DNA of 64,000 bases from Fasciolopsis buskii (taxonomy: Eukaryota > Platyhelminthes > Trematoda > Plagiorchiida > Fasciolidae): NCBI GenBank assembly GCA_008360955.1, contig LUCM01009193.1, forward strand, positions 124,001-188,000, read 5' to 3'. Of the stretch, positions 36,626-50,400 are shown one piece after another; within the stretch, counting starts at the first letter, position 1; each line of letters opens with the position of its first letter. The position numbers and the translations under genes were made by a program. Below the pieces are notes generated by a model. The model was not told the origin of the DNA and made no database searches. It worked only from the letters and a program-made list of their open reading frames with translations.

Positions 36626-39600
36626 TCTCTGGAATGATGAATGCTTAACCCACTTGAAAACTCCGTTCAATCCATTCTAGTCACATGAAAGTTCAGCGAT
36701 GATTTTAGTTCTCACTTTGCTTTTGTAGGTTGGTTATTTGGTTTAGCCAAATTTCTCTATCGCCAGCCACTGATTCCCAGCGGCCACAATGATCGTTATC
36801 TGAGGTGGCATGCTAGGTATTGCTCTATGTTTGATTCGATCTTCAAATGGATTTTACCAAATTTTTGTTCCATATTACAGCGATGTTCCGTGACTGTGTT
36901 GCTTCCCAATTGTTAAGCTTAAATCGTCAAAAGAAATGCTTCCGAGGGCTTGAGGTAGTCCCAATATTTACAACCACTGGCATTCTTCTTTTTTAGGAAT
37001 TCTCATCGGTCTTATTGGGAATGCTGAATTTCGAACTTTTATCCGTGGCCCAAAGTAGTATTACGGTCACCTACCTGGTACCCATAAAACTAAAATGATT
37101 TTGACGACACCGAAGTTTTGTCTAGTGCGAAACATTAACGGCAGGGTCTGGGGTTTGAATTTATGATTTGTACGATTATGCACTTCGGCCCCACGTGACC
37201 ACCACCGATAGGTTTAGGCGGACAGAAACAATGAGCAATGAGTGCCTAACTCAGAAGAGGCCATCACCATCACAAGCGAGACGGTGAACGTTGTCCTAGC
37301 TAAAAGTAGGTGCACTTTTCACACTCCTGCGTTGTTTTCGAGACGTCAGCATCAGTAGAGTAGGCGCTGTGAGGCTGATCTAAATCAGGAGGTTGCTTAA
37401 ATCGTGGTTCTGTTGATGATGAAAAAATCGGATTATTATTCAGGTTCTTGGCCGGGTAAAATCTAAACTGTCTGACTAAGATTGTCACCTAGTCAAATAC
37501 CACTGCATGCTTGTCAACAAACTTAACAAACCGCTGTGCATAGCGGGGTGCTTCATTTCAGTGTTTGGCCATCTAAAGGGGAGAACAGCTCAGAAAACAC
37601 AACAGCCGAATTCCGTGAATAACTTCATTTTAATAGGAATTGCTTTTTCTCGTTCTTCTAAACTGTATGTGTACTAACTTTTCTACTTTGCTGTAAACGA
37701 AATATTTGTCAAATTGTTTGGAAATTTTCAGCGTTTCATGCTGTCTTGCACTCCAAAGGTCGCACCGCTGAATGAGTAGAAATACTAACCAAAGGGCAAG
37801 AATATCAGTTTTAGTTAAGTCATTCACATAATTTATTTAAATTTCTTTCAGCTGATGAACATCACCTGTGTGCAAATATTGTTGGTATCAGAGGCAAGCA
37901 AATTTTTATGTCGAAAATTTCCTTACAAACTAAAAATTCGACAGAACCAACAAAACAGCAAAAGGAACTGCGCTTGGTTAGTCGAATATGTATGCCCAAG
38001 CTACTCTTTAAGATTTGTCAAATCATAGCACTCAAAGGAATATTCATTGGAAATCTGACACTCTTCCGAGCAAATCATTAGGCCAATATTATTCTGTCAA
38101 CAGACGATTCAGTTATGGTTACAAAATTAGTACATTTTAGACACGTGAACAAAAGAGCGGATACAAGACCTGGTTTGATTAGTTGTAACTTGAACGTATA
38201 CGACTGATTTTTATGATACTAAAATATTTGGTATCCTTGCAAGGGTGGCATGTAAACAAGTTCATGTGATCCGACTAGTGTTAAACAAATGACCCGGCAC
38301 ATCGATTGTAACAACGGAGTGAAGACGACAGCAACGCGCTAGCCAAGTTCCGACGGCAGACCGAAGTGTTTTTAAGGAAGCTTACCTCACAATTTCAACA
38401 TGGAAAGATACATTGTCGCCGTCAGCACAAAAGCCATTAGGATAATTCACGTTTATTGACTTCACGGATTTTGCCTCCTAGTTGCTGCTAGCCCAACAAT
38501 CTTTGCTGCTTACTGCCCGCGGAAGAGTAACCAGATTCAAAAAAATATCCAGTACCAAACCATGTCATATTTTCATGGATAAGCAAGAACTCATTAAATG
38601 AAAAGTATTATTGGGACATCGTAAGCAAATCTCAAACAGGTGTTCACTCTTCATCTTTTCAACATAATTTTAGCCCCTAAGCCTCACTCACTGCATGTTG
38701 TTTACTGATCGCGTCCCACTAAAGGTCAATAGTAAATAGTATTCCAAACGATGATAAGCCTTTCCCAACGAATGGCGATGTTCTCCTTCTGGTACTATTA
38801 TATATTACCTTTCGTAATTCGTCTTGCTGTTATGCCTTTTAGGGATAAGGAAGGTATCCTGTTCGGCAACCAATCATTACATGTGGTATGCTGCTCGCGG
38901 GCAGACCTCACGTCTCTATACATACTTTTGTACTCCAAACGGTGGTTTCAATGCTCGAGTAGACTTTAACCGCATAAAGGTATTTTCAAAAGCTCATTGT
39001 GTCCGTAAGTGTCTACAACGAGAAAAGTTGGTGACCAAATATTACCTGGGGTTGTTTGTCCTGCAGTATCAACGTTAAACTTGCCCTTTTAAAACACAGC
39101 AACACCGTAAAACTGTTTTTTGCCCGTTAGAAATCATCGGTAGTCCATTCGTACTATCTTTAAGCTAGTATATGGATACGAAAAAAAACAGTGATTCGAA
39201 TATCGTAGATTGCAATTTACCAACGGTTTTCCAAGCTGCAGAGGCGTTTCGCAGGAGGCTTGGTATGGTTAAGCTGTTACGATTGATTTGGGAACCTCAT
39301 GCAGAGCATAATTACTCGACCGAAATGGCTCGATAATACACAAGGTCATTCAAACATTCTGGTGAGACAAACCACGAAGCCGTGTTCGAATTGTTTCATT
39401 TTGCTGGGAATAGCCAAGCTGCCGCCTTTAGCCCGAATTCGAGCCACGGCTTTTTATTTTAACTCTAATGCGAGAGCTTTACTGTGCCTTTATGATCTTT
39501 GCTTGGCTTACGTATTGCATGTGCAATGGATTATAAGCCCATGCAGCTCATTGTCTAGAAACGATGGATAATTATGTGACATCTACAAAACCATGTCAAG

Positions 39601-40381
39601 GTTCAGTCGTCTCCGAATAACCATTGCTAAACTTGGGTAGTCCTTCGAACTGCACTGAACAAACATCAGCTACTGTTACAATTAAATGAATGTAAGTAGA
39701 TACTAAATGGCTTTTTGCAAGTTATTTTATTTTTCTGAACTTTACTGTCTTTACTAATAGCAATAAAGAGAAGAGGTATTGATTAATTCGAGTCAAACTG
39801 TTTTGAAAAAAAACCCGTTCATGTTCAAAAACATCCCCAAAGCAGTAGAGTGGCCCTGTGATTGTTGCGCACATATAGGATAAATAAATATATATATATA
39901 TATACATATAATGGTAAGCACTGACTTAAACCCTTTTTGGAAGGCTTGTTACACGATAATCAAACACGTTCACACAAATGAGTCATGAGAGCAGCGAGGT
40001 CATGCGAAATCCATTTGAAAATCACGTGATTATTGCTCGATTAGATCATGTAAAGATGTTTATGAGATCATCTGAACAAAAAGCTACCCGGGGTGTACAT
40101 TTGACGAGTTGCAGTAATCGCAAAACCATTCGCATTATTCCGAGTCAATTGGTCACGACGTCCACGTACATAATTCTGACGAAAAAGCCTAGCAAAATGT
40201 TCTTAAATTTTTAGCAAATCGCTCTTGTTATTGCTTCTACAAAACATTAAATCAAATCAAGCCATTAATTGATGTCCCGAATCCGCGCGAATATGTGCTG
40301 TGTGACGAAATACAATTTCCTATCAGATGGACGGTAAATTTAGCGTCGGCGATGTCTATCCATTAGGGTCTATGAACTCAC

Positions 40382-40573
40382 TCGGACAGTATATCGTCAC
40401 CGGTGATTGAGGCATGTCGGGAGCTATAGACGGAATGACAATCGTCTGTCTCCAGACGATACAGGAACGATGATCGTCGATCAGGCACGTGATGCAAAAC
40501 CAAGTTGCTCCACCGTCCATCCACTCCACTTGGATTTTGAAGTTCATTGGAATCACGTCGTTCGGAATCAAAA
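40382..40573 (-). CDS. Hypothetical internal exon (minus strand)
   Basis: The acceptor TTTTGCTATTGACAG and the consensus donor CCGA|GTGAGT enclose 192 bases open in one frame, phase 1 to phase 1, a symmetrical exon. GC at third codon positions is about 60 percent, against about 43 percent at the first two, while the window as a whole is AT-rich. This is the best coding-like composition I saw. The 63 full codons include FKIQVEWMDGGATW, and the segment is cysteine-rich (five Cys). Domain and function are unknown. The open frame ends at TAG shortly after the donor. Confidence 0.35.
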
Positions 40574-41664
40574 CTGTCAATAGCAAAAGAACGAGATGTG
40601 GTTAGTAGATTACATGCTGCTGTACAAACATGATCTATGTTTAAAAAGTTGTTTTTATTGCCACAGACAATTCATTAGTGTTCTTTTTTGTTAAGTTGTT
40701 CACTATGCATTTCATTGATTTGGGCATAAGGTTTCTTAAGAATCTAACGTCAGTCAGTTGGTTCTGTTTATTAACAAAGCAAATAAAACTGCGTTTTATC
40801 TCTCGAAACCAATTGGATAGCCTTATTTGTCATCGTATGATATAATTTGCAATTATACAACTTTTTACTGAAGATATTCTGCATTTTTAGTGTGACACAT
40901 GCAGAGCTGAGAAGTCACTCTCAAGTGAATGGACACAGTTTTTCGCTCAGCTAAATAAATTCGGTTGTCGGATGCAGCAGGATATCAAATACATATAACT
41001 GTTACGTGAAAATGAAGTGGGATTTGGTGTATTACACTTTTTCAGCCGCACAACAATCACGATCGATACACTCACATATTAACAGGATAAGTTATCGTAG
41101 GAAAGTAATTACCTTCGGGTAAATTATAAAAACCCAGGGATAACAGAATGAAAATTCATTGATCATTTTGTACTAAATATATGAGTGCGTAGAAGCAACC
41201 GCATTGCCTAGGAGGTTTGAACAAATGGTCTGGACGTGCTGGGTTTCGAGGACACCATTTTGCCACAGTTTCTAATGAATTCACTCGACGACTCCTGAAA
41301 TTGGGTTATCTTTGGTCGAATTCCCGCTCTGTTTTAAAATGAAGCCATGCACAAGGCACCATGTATTCATTGCGAGTAGCTCACTGTTCATTGTCTCCTC
41401 CCATGACAGATAAAGAGCAACCACTGTGACATTGGAAGGCGAATTTCACCGATTCGGTTTCACCAACTACCGATTTTACCACATTTCTTGGCTTCTGATT
41501 GAGCCAAACCCCCTTACCCTCCAGCCTCGACGAATTCAATGGTGAAGTAAAACTTTCATTATTAGATTTAAGAAATTGAGTATTTTTTTGCTCCTTACAA
41601 ACATGCACAAACACGACGTCAGAGATTAGGTCTCTAGAATAAAAACTGAAATGGAATAACTTGA

Positions 41665-42060
41665 TACGGTTGTGACATGTGTATGCTCACAGAAGGCCTT
41701 TGTTGCTATATGCTGTCCTCCGAGGGACTGGTAGTCTGCAATAAGTCGAGATAGATAGCTGGAGACCTAGGAAAACTGCATGAAAATCGTAATAACTAGA
41801 CTGTTTTGGCAAAATCAGTTAACCTTCTGAGTTGGGGTCCACGAGATCCTGTTATGCGGTAGCTGAACTCCGTAAGTCTTGCGAATGAGCGTCGCAGTTA
41901 GCATCGTTCTTGCATTTGAAGTTTTTCTTCCAATACTTCTTCAACTAACTACTTGAGAGTTAGTTAGTAACTAAAACTCCTCTTTTCCTTTTGCGAATAG
42001 ATGATGCAATGTGGCAGCAGCAATAGCCATAGCACGTTGGTCCAGGGAGAATAGAATTAA
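41665..42060 (+). mobile_element. RTE-type retrotransposon, 3' truncated copy
   Basis: The copy has a degenerate C-terminal RTE ORF: GCTCACAGAAGGCCTTTGTT around 41687, then GAGTTGGGGTCCACGAGATCC at 41830-41850, the same block as at 30.5 and 45.8 kb. A 3' UTR with GCAGCAATAGCC lies near 42017-42028. It is more diverged than the 45.8 kb copy, with multiple stops. Confidence 0.7.
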
Positions 42061-43286
42061 CGACTGAAACTAGGACTTAATTATACTTAAACGTCCTTGA
42101 TATAAAGTAAACTGGAAGTTCTAAAAGCAAACGATTCGGATTTGTAGCAAATCGCTTTGTGAACGAACTTTCGACCCGCAGAGCAATGAATATAAATGTA
42201 CTCCTCGTGACGAATACCTAAAGTCATCACTTTTCCAAATTACGTTTCAGTGGCCTGTTCATTCTCGTCTTTGAAGAAGGTCACGTTTGGTAGATTAGCT
42301 ACAAGCTAGCGGACACGGGGATGCAATGTGAAACAATATGTTGGAAGTCCTTCCATTTGGTTCCTTGATGAAGTATTTTGCGCGTTCACTTGAGACACTG
42401 GCATCGAGCAGTAATGGAACTAACCAAGATCGTAATCTTGTTCCGCGAAACCAGATGTCATCTAATCATGAGCCTACGAGTTTTATTCTCTGTATGAAGG
42501 AAATGTTTACTTTATATCGGAAAAGCTTGGCTAATATTTAAAGGATTCTTTGTTTTCCAGGGTGAATAAATAAATGATATGGACAAACGATTTAATAAAT
42601 TATCGCGCAGGTAAAAGTCTGAGACAGAAAATTGAAATGAAACGGGCCAATTCCAGTGTATAACTCCGAAGTTTTCTCGCATTGTTGGCCAATAGTGTCG
42701 GGTTTTGAAAGCGTTGCATGTAGGTTTCCATAATCTTTACACAGTTAGCCCCAATCTGCCTCTCTGAAGTAGTTCAGTAAACATGTGTGAGCAATTTGAA
42801 ATCTTGCGACGAATGTATGCATCAGCCGTTTGCGGCTAACAGGCATGAAGTAGGCTAGTGGTGGGAATGCCATTGAGAATGCCATTTTGGGTCTAGCGAA
42901 AGAAAATGCAATAGCTGACAAAACGTTCAACGGTTCTTTTAGTAGCAGAAAACTTTGCAAGCACCATTTAACTGGACTATGCAACAAATATAAGCATAAA
43001 TATTGGGTTCGAACACTGGTAGCTGCAATAAACGTTCAAGGCCAGTAAAGCGAAAGGGGCCATGTTTCGCTAGTAACCAGACGTTTTTCTTAATGCATTC
43101 GTGTAGACGATCCGCTAGAATAGATTTAGCAGCAATTAACGAATTGCGTCGGTCAGTTTACCACTATGAATTCCAGCACCCCAGTCTTCCGCCTAAGGGA
43201 CTAAGCAAGATGCCACGAAGAACTGCTGCTCGACGGATTTAGCTGATGACAGCATTAAGGGACGAGGAAGAAATAGTTCGCAGGCA

Positions 43287-44003
43287 TTGCTTAGATCTAA
43301 CTGTTCAATTCACTTGGACGGTTACAATGTCCGCACACTAACCCAAACAGGGCAACAAGATGCCCTAGCTAGAAATCTTGAAACTTTCAAAATAGACGTA
43401 TTCTTTGTCTCCGAAACGCGCAAACACACTCCTGCCTCCGTGATTACACTTCATAGCTCCGATGCAACCATATTATTTCGCCTCTTTCATCGCGTGTCAC
43501 GTGATCTGTCTTCAAGCGTTTGGGATCAGGCTAGCACTGGGATCGCTCTGAGGATGCCATCCAAGTGTGCACTGTTTGACTGGATCTCAATTAACATCCG
43601 TTTATATGCAGTTCGGTTGGAGGACTCTGTAGGTGTCAGTAACACTCGACTGAAGCGTCGCGTTGTTTTTTCGCCTTATCTTCGTATGCATCCAATAAAT
43701 GCAGCCCCCCTAGGATCGGATACAGGTTCTCTGTTTTCAAAGGACTGTGTGGTCTTTGGCGGTGATTTTAACTTCAAACTTGTGTACTTAGCAGAGAGGC
43801 AAAGACATATCGGAGGCCGATTTTCTCTTCCAGCAGATTCCACCGACAACGTAGGTAATCTCAGTCACGTTTGTTTTGACCACTGGCTGTTTCTGGCGAA
43901 CGGCGAATTTCGTCAGAAAAAAAGACATCGATTGACCTGGAACACTACCTCATTTTCACAGCATTGGTCTCAAATTGATTACACTGCCATTGGTTACCGG
44001 TGA
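43287..44003 (+). pseudogene. RTE endonuclease domain (APE-type), broken
   Basis: A 238-codon open frame covers most of the endonuclease. NVRTL (residues 14-18), SETR with the catalytic Glu (42-45), GGDFN with the catalytic Asp/Asn (158-162) and QIDYTAIG near the end are all in place. The last conserved block, DSDH with the catalytic His (about 44041-44052), lies in another frame, so a frameshift falls near 44000. The start Met is arbitrary, and the original protein began upstream. The reading frame is long because the decay in this part is mainly by substitution. Confidence 0.85.
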
Positions 44004-45740
44004 TGTGGATCCATCAAGGATTTTCTGGTCCACACCTGTGGACTCAGACCATGGAATTCGCTTTGGTTCACTTCTAGTCTACGATTACACTAGGACAGAA
44101 GTCAGTTGTCCGACACAACTGTTTTCGAACGATAACCGCCGACTACAATTCCAGTGGGAAATATCAATGCGGCTGTTGCCTCAAAGAAATGCACAGAATC
44201 CGAGTGAACTCTGGGAACATATCAAAGTAGACTTAAACTCATCGGCAACTGGTGAGCAGGACATTTTGTCATGTAAGCCCCAGAAGTGATAGAAATCCGA
44301 GACTTCAGTTACAGTCTTAGATGATCGCAGATCCCTCCTCGGACGTAACACACAATGAGACGCGCAAAACAGTGAAACGTCAACTGACCAGGAGTTTGAA
44401 AAATGACCAACGGAAGTGACTGATGAAGAAGTGTACGAAAATGGAAAGAGCTGCAACCGTCAGCAATAGTTGCAAGCTTTACCGACCGATTACGGATACT
44501 GGTCCATGGAAGCCGAGTGTAAGCGAATTGATTACGGGGTCCGGCAGCGCACCGGTTCACTTATAAGAGTGTCGGCTGTCGCGTTGGGCAGAACACTTTA
44601 GGGAGCGGTTTAGTTGCACCACTGTCACAATGGGCCTTCAACTTATCTGCCCCCAAGTGAATCAATGCAGGCGGACACAAGCCTTCCATCCGAAATGAAG
44701 ATAATGGAGAGATAATTTTTCATAAAAAGCATAAGGCAGCTGGACTAGACAGATTGTCGCCATCGTTAAGGATGATGGTGAATTGGTACCTTCGGAGTTA
44801 ACGAAACTCCTGGTTTCATTCTGGGCACAGAAAGAGATTCTTCAGGACTTGTGTGAAGTGGTGATTGCGCCAATTTGCAGAAGAGTGATAGATCCCCTTA
44901 TGCAAATCACAAAGAAATTAGGTATGTTAGAATCGCGTCTAAAATGCCAGGGAGCCTTATCCCTGCCGATTACGTAGTACTGGCGAAAGTTGTTTGTGTG
45001 AGAATCAAGCTTGCTTCCATCGCCATAGGGATTGCACTGAGCATGCATGAGAAAATAGGCACACATCCCGTATGCCGAAGATTTTCGACTTTCCCGAATT
45101 GACGCAGGCGTTGACTTAGTCAATTTTACAGTACTTTGGAGCTGCCTCACTGAATAGTGTCTCAGAGAAATTCATTTCACTCATCTAACCTCAGTATGCT
45201 AACAACCGAACTCAAGTTCGCTCTCATGACTATTTTTCACTAGAATCCACCACAGGAATTGGTGTTCATCATTTAATTTAACGTTGAAATGATCACGGAG
45301 ATATCCATATCCCTATGCAAAAGCAGTGACACTGATATTTGCACATAGAGGAATCAAATGAAATGTCCGCGCGCATATGTAAGGCCCGATTTGCAATTGC
45401 GCTGTCGGCGGGGCACTCGATTATTGATCAGTAGCGGTGATCTTGGTTCTACTATACAAGTGAGAAACATGAATGGTGATTAAAAAAGATGTGCAAAGGC
45501 TTTCGAATTTTTATCAACACTGTTTGCGGAATATGCTAAGAGGAATTTTTGATTGAATCGAGGGTTAGATATAGGGTGTTTGGATTTTGGATTAAAAATT
45601 TAGAAGAGGCACCGAAGGAGTAGATCAAGCGGCTTGTTTTTCTGATGCCCACGGAACGACTGCCTCGTTGTAGGCTGTTGTTCGAGGCAGGCAGTGGCAG
45701 AAAATAGTTCGCGGTGGCTGGTAGATGATATGGTTAAATG
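44004..45740 (+). pseudogene. RTE reverse transcriptase and C-terminal region, frameshifted
   Basis: Recognisable pieces in changing frames are KAAGLDRLSPS (about 44731-44763), SELTKLLVSFW (about 44793-44825), IASKMPGSLI (about 44933-44962), KFISLI with YANNRTQVRSH (about 45170-45227), DVQRLSNFYQHCLRNM (about 45487-45534) and MPTERLPRCRLLFEAGSG (about 45645-45698). They follow the order fingers, palm, then C-terminal domain. I could not find a YxDD catalytic motif, so the palm is eroded or deleted. Confidence 0.75.
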
Positions 45741-46324
45741 GTTTGGTATTCCTAACCAATAGGCTGTCGCGTTTTCAATTAGTCTACCGAGTTGAGGTCA
45801 ACGAGATCCCTTTTATAAGCAACAGTTGGAGACAATCTGATACAGCTCAGTGTCGCAGTCCGTAATATTCAGTACTATTCTTCTTCGGTATAGTTATTCA
45901 ACTTGATATTTTGTAGTCGGTCTTTCGTTATTCATCGTTCTTTATCTGGTTAATCAGTCGATGCTGTGAGATAGCAACCAAAGCTAGAGCACCTTGGTGT
46001 AAAGTTGATCGTTGTCCAAACTGAACCGAAAGCTGTGCAGGAGTTTATCGAGCTACAATTAGTACAATTTAATTGACCCTGGCCTTAACCATGGAAAACA
46101 AGTGTTAACAGACAAAAGCTCATAAGTGCGGGTGACATCAAAGCAATGAGTGCACTTCATATACCGGAAAATGCATCTGATGTAAAAATGCTACCTGTAT
46201 CAAAATGGAAAGAGAATCAGAGCAGACCAATATAAATCTGTAGACCAATCACAAAATAAATGGGCGTAAGTATCGAACTATTGATTTATTCTTAGGAATC
46301 GATCCATATGTTTATAAAATATGC

Positions 46325-46965
46325 ATTTAAACTTTAAAATACTACCTATCTATCTACGAACAAACATAGACGTTGGTCTACATATCTATCTATGCATTAG
46401 TCTATCCACTTAATTAAATAATTACCAATCTATGAATCTAGCTCACCATCTGTGAACTTACATATTTCAATATTTATTCAGATCACCTATCCATCTATCT
46501 ATTTGTCTATCCACCTATCTATCTATCTACCTGTGTATCTGCATGTCTGTCCATCTATGTGTCTCTCTATGCACAACTATCTGTTTGTATTTTCTTCTTT
46601 TTATATCGATTTTTGCGTATATGTATAAAGATTTGTACATATATATATATATATATATAACAATTTACCTCCAATTCTATCCACGCTCGTGTTTCTGGCG
46701 ATTGAGCTATACCTTTGTCTTTCAACCAATATACTTGTAACAAATTCACTGGTTTCTATCCGTATCCGCTTGTATTTATTGTTTGATCTATCTATCTATC
46801 TATCTGTTTGTCTATCTATCTGTCTTATCTACGCCCCTATCACTTCACACGTTTATGTATAGCATGCTACTTATATATATATATATGAAGAAATATCCAC
46901 TGAAATACAAACTGGGTACTGTGTTTCCTTATGTTTTTGTCTAACTATTGGTGTACTTGCATACG

Positions 46966-46996
<31 letters not shown>

Positions 46997-47475
46997 GCTT
47001 ATTTATCACCCAGTCTATCTTTCTACAGATCGGACGATCTATCTGTCTTCCGGTACACGTACCAACTCATCTATTGAACTACCTCTCTATCGTTATCTAT
47101 CTATGCAATTAAGATGTTGCTATTTGTCTATCTAACTAAAAATCGAAGTATTTAAGTGTGTATTTCCGCTCGTGAAGTTCTTGGTATCAAGCTATTGATC
47201 TACCTATAAAAACATACTTATCTGTTTATCTAGCCACTTACATTAATCTATACGTTCATATATATATTTCAATAGATAAATTAATTTATGTATCAGTCTG
47301 TCTCCAAGTTTCTAGTCATCTATCCATCTTTAAATCAGCCTGTCCACTCTCTATCTATCTATCTATCTATGTATATATATATATCCATCTACCTGTATAT
47401 CCATCCTTCTTTCTCTATGTCTATCCGTACGTTGATTTTCATCTTTATACGAATGACAGCCGCAATCCTTTCCTA
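46325..47475. repeat. TCTA/TCTG microsatellite with TA runs
   Basis: More than 1 kb is built from imperfect CTAT/CTGT tetranucleotides (for example 46480-46530, 46785-46830 and 47345-47370) interrupted by pure TA runs near 46640-46660, 46874-46886 and 46967-46993. The small open frames here are only translations of the repeat. It starts about 280 bp after the RTE copy. Confidence 0.9.
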
Positions 47476-50400
47476 AGTTATCATGCTGTTGCACGTCTGT
47501 TTTTTATGAAATGGTGAGAATCATGCTGTCGCTAAGAGTTAGTACTCCCCAGTGGCAACTGAGATGGCTTGATCAACCTGTTTGGATAAATTACGGGAGC
47601 AGAAAGGGCGAATATGTCCCGAAATAAAGTAAATTGTTTCATCCCTGTTCTCCCAGTGAGAACGGTAATTTAGTGTTGATTATGCGTCACCTACATTTAA
47701 GTCAGCTTTGTCTTCCTTTCATTTTTAATACACTGAGGTGATGTTCAGATTAATCGAATAGCCAGTTGACTTCTCTGAAATCGTTTAGGTTTGTGCAATT
47801 TAGTGTTAAATGGTTGTTTGGGCTGTACTTTGGTAACTAACCTCCAGAAATAATCCCACCGAGACTCGACCAGTTTTTCTAAATTGGTGGTTACTAACAG
47901 GAATTATGCCTTGCAGTTAACAAATGAATCACCTTCGGCCGATGTCAGGGACGGTGGTTGGGCATGATTCTGTAGATGAACCGTTGCACTTCCGTTGGTG
48001 AGTAACACATTCACGGTCTCTTGATTCTTTCATCAGTGGAATACATTTTTTTTTACCTAAGTTCCATGACGCCGGCGGCATAAATAGCAAAGGCGTTTCA
48101 AAGAACAGCGACAGCCAGTGGCTTTGCAAACTTCAACGTTATTGGGTTTCGGTTGGAATTTGAGCTAGCTTTGGGAGACTTATAAACACAAACAGTCCAT
48201 AATTGCTCTGATGGTCTATTCCTGTTAGTGCATCAAGGTTTCTGATTAGCTGCAGATTAAGTTTGTATGCCCTAAGAATGCAAGAACTACAAATTGGAAG
48301 CAGATGTATGGTGCCTATCAGGTTTGTCGGTAGTACTACGTGTATGGCTACCGTGACGTGATCCACGTTAGAATCAAGTGAACTTTTGTTTCTGAACAAG
48401 ACTCACTAGTGTCGACGTGCAGATGCAAGTGAGAAGTTTGTTGTTTTAACCTTTGTTCTTTCACTTGTAAAATTACACGTAGTTCTTCACTGACACTGAT
48501 TTTCATCTGATTTACAAAAATATAGGAACTGAACTAAGCAGTTTGGAAAATGTATGGTACTTAGTCCCATTTGGAGAACATGCCTCTGAGTGATCAGAAA
48601 GCTCTTGGTTTTTACTTTAATCCCCTGACCTTACCGACATTTTGTGTGATACATCCAAGTTTTCTAAGTCACACAATTTTATAGAGAAAGGTTACATTTC
48701 CAATAACAATTTTGTTTGCATCAACTTATTATGTCTTGCTGACAGATGCACTACAACTGCTGTGCGCTATAACTGGAAGGACTCGAGTAACTGCCTTCTT
48801 ACCTAACAAGAAATTATTTTTTTTTGCATTCGGTTAAACAAACGGCATTCATTTAGCGAACATTGCAATCAGTGTTAAACTGCTATTGTTCGATGGTTTT
48901 GAGTCACCTGAATACGGGCTTTCCGAAGTAACCATGTCGATTTAGCCAATTTGGAGATTTTGCGTTTCGATAAATTAAAGTAGGCGCTCGCAAATTTACC
49001 TTGAAGCTCGGGAGTTGAATTCCGGTTATGCTGAATCATGGGAGGATAGGAAACCATACGTGGTCGAATATCATTTACTCCATTTCGACAACGTGGAATG
49101 TCTTTAATTTCATTTCTATGCAATAAGATACTTTTTATTTACAAAACGGTGACGTAATAAAGACTTAGATGAAATGATGTTGTGTGGAGCAGATGCTCTA
49201 ACCAGCTGAGCCTATTGGAGGTCCGATCAATGCACCCGAATCACGCAAATAGGCTGCGGACACGCACAGACCGCACCGAATCTGAAGGCATTCGCTGAAG
49301 CTTAATGTTATTTGGAGGACCGGCAGTAAGTGACTCTGAAGCCAACCTACGAAAGTAAATGGGTCGCTGGCAGAATGAAATTTCATTTATGAACAGAAAA
49401 AAGACATATAAACAGAACAAGTAAAAGTTGATAGCGTATCCTGGTACAGTTTTGCATTTCCCGTTAGAAGTGTATTTTGGACGAAAAACAAAAGGGTTAG
49501 TTAGACTAACACTGACAATGCGGAACACATGCTCAAGCAAATTAATGAAGATGGGAGTCCTGAACTTCTGAATAGGAACACAGATGTATTGGATTAGTTT
49601 TCATCTCGGTATACTCCCTCGGTAGAACATACATTTTGATACGGAAGGTTTTCGGCAGCTTTAGCGGATTTTTGGTTTTATGTGCTATCCAATTGATAGC
49701 GGAAACAAACTTTAGATTTTCGAGTTATACATAACTTGACATATACATATTTTCTGTCTCGGACTGGCAAATGCTTTTGAACTGGCTTTGACTAACGCGG
49801 TTTGATCACGTAACTCTTTTGCTGAAACTACCAAAACAGCCATATTTAAAAACTAATGAGTACTGGTGTTGCTGTCGGCATGATAACATCGCTGACGTAA
49901 ATAAGTTCTATAAAATATTGCAGAGCTAAACTAATTACATCATTCATTTTGAGCAGTGCGAAAACTTAGAATTGGATATTTTGGATTATTGCGCCTATGA
50001 CCAAGATGTTCACATGGACCCTGACGCTGAAATCATTACAACAATACAAAGTACCACTAGGAGGGTTCTTGTTAATAGGCAGTCTGTTGTGACACACGTG
50101 AAAAAAGATTTTTAATTCCCTAAATAATCCAATTTAAACTTGCATACAAATTTTTCGGCGACTGATTGCGACTGATAATTTCATAATGCAACACGTTAAT
50201 GAAGGCAACGCTGTCTTGAAAGCAACAATGATTAGTGCAACACAGAAGGTTCCAGGACAGGAAGCGAACGCGGATTCACTTAGTCTCCGTGACAACGAAT
50301 GGACCTCAGTATTTGCTGATTGTGGGTCAAAATATTCGCTCCTCACAAGCAATATGTCCTTAAAAATTTCTGCTTGGTGCCTTTTCGCTTCCTAGGTTCT

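Larger units (their letters stand above)
35721..41660. other. Mostly unassigned, outside the listed items
   Basis: Besides the 36190 repeat, the tRNA-like head at 36.54 kb and the possible exon at 40.4 kb, nothing recognisable was found. The 131-codon frame at 36117-36512 runs through the dispersed repeat and is not regarded as a gene. A pure TA run lies at 39888-39903. Confidence 0.5.
43003..46045 (+). mobile_element. RTE-type non-LTR retrotransposon, long degenerate copy
   Basis: In order this copy carries a short N-terminal region, an apurinic-type endonuclease domain, pieces of reverse transcriptase in several frames, a C-terminal region and a 3' UTR matching three other copies in the window. 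The encoded enzyme would nick target DNA and reverse-transcribe the element RNA in the nucleus. Frameshifts and stops occur throughout after about 44000, so this copy is dead. A long TCTA/TA microsatellite begins about 280 bp beyond its 3' end. The 5' border is uncertain (about 42.7-43.0 kb). Confidence 0.85.

Noticed and set aside
46543..46749. Open frames of 60-65 codons on both strands with poly-Tyr/Ile stretches
   Set aside because: They are translations of the TA/TCTA microsatellite.
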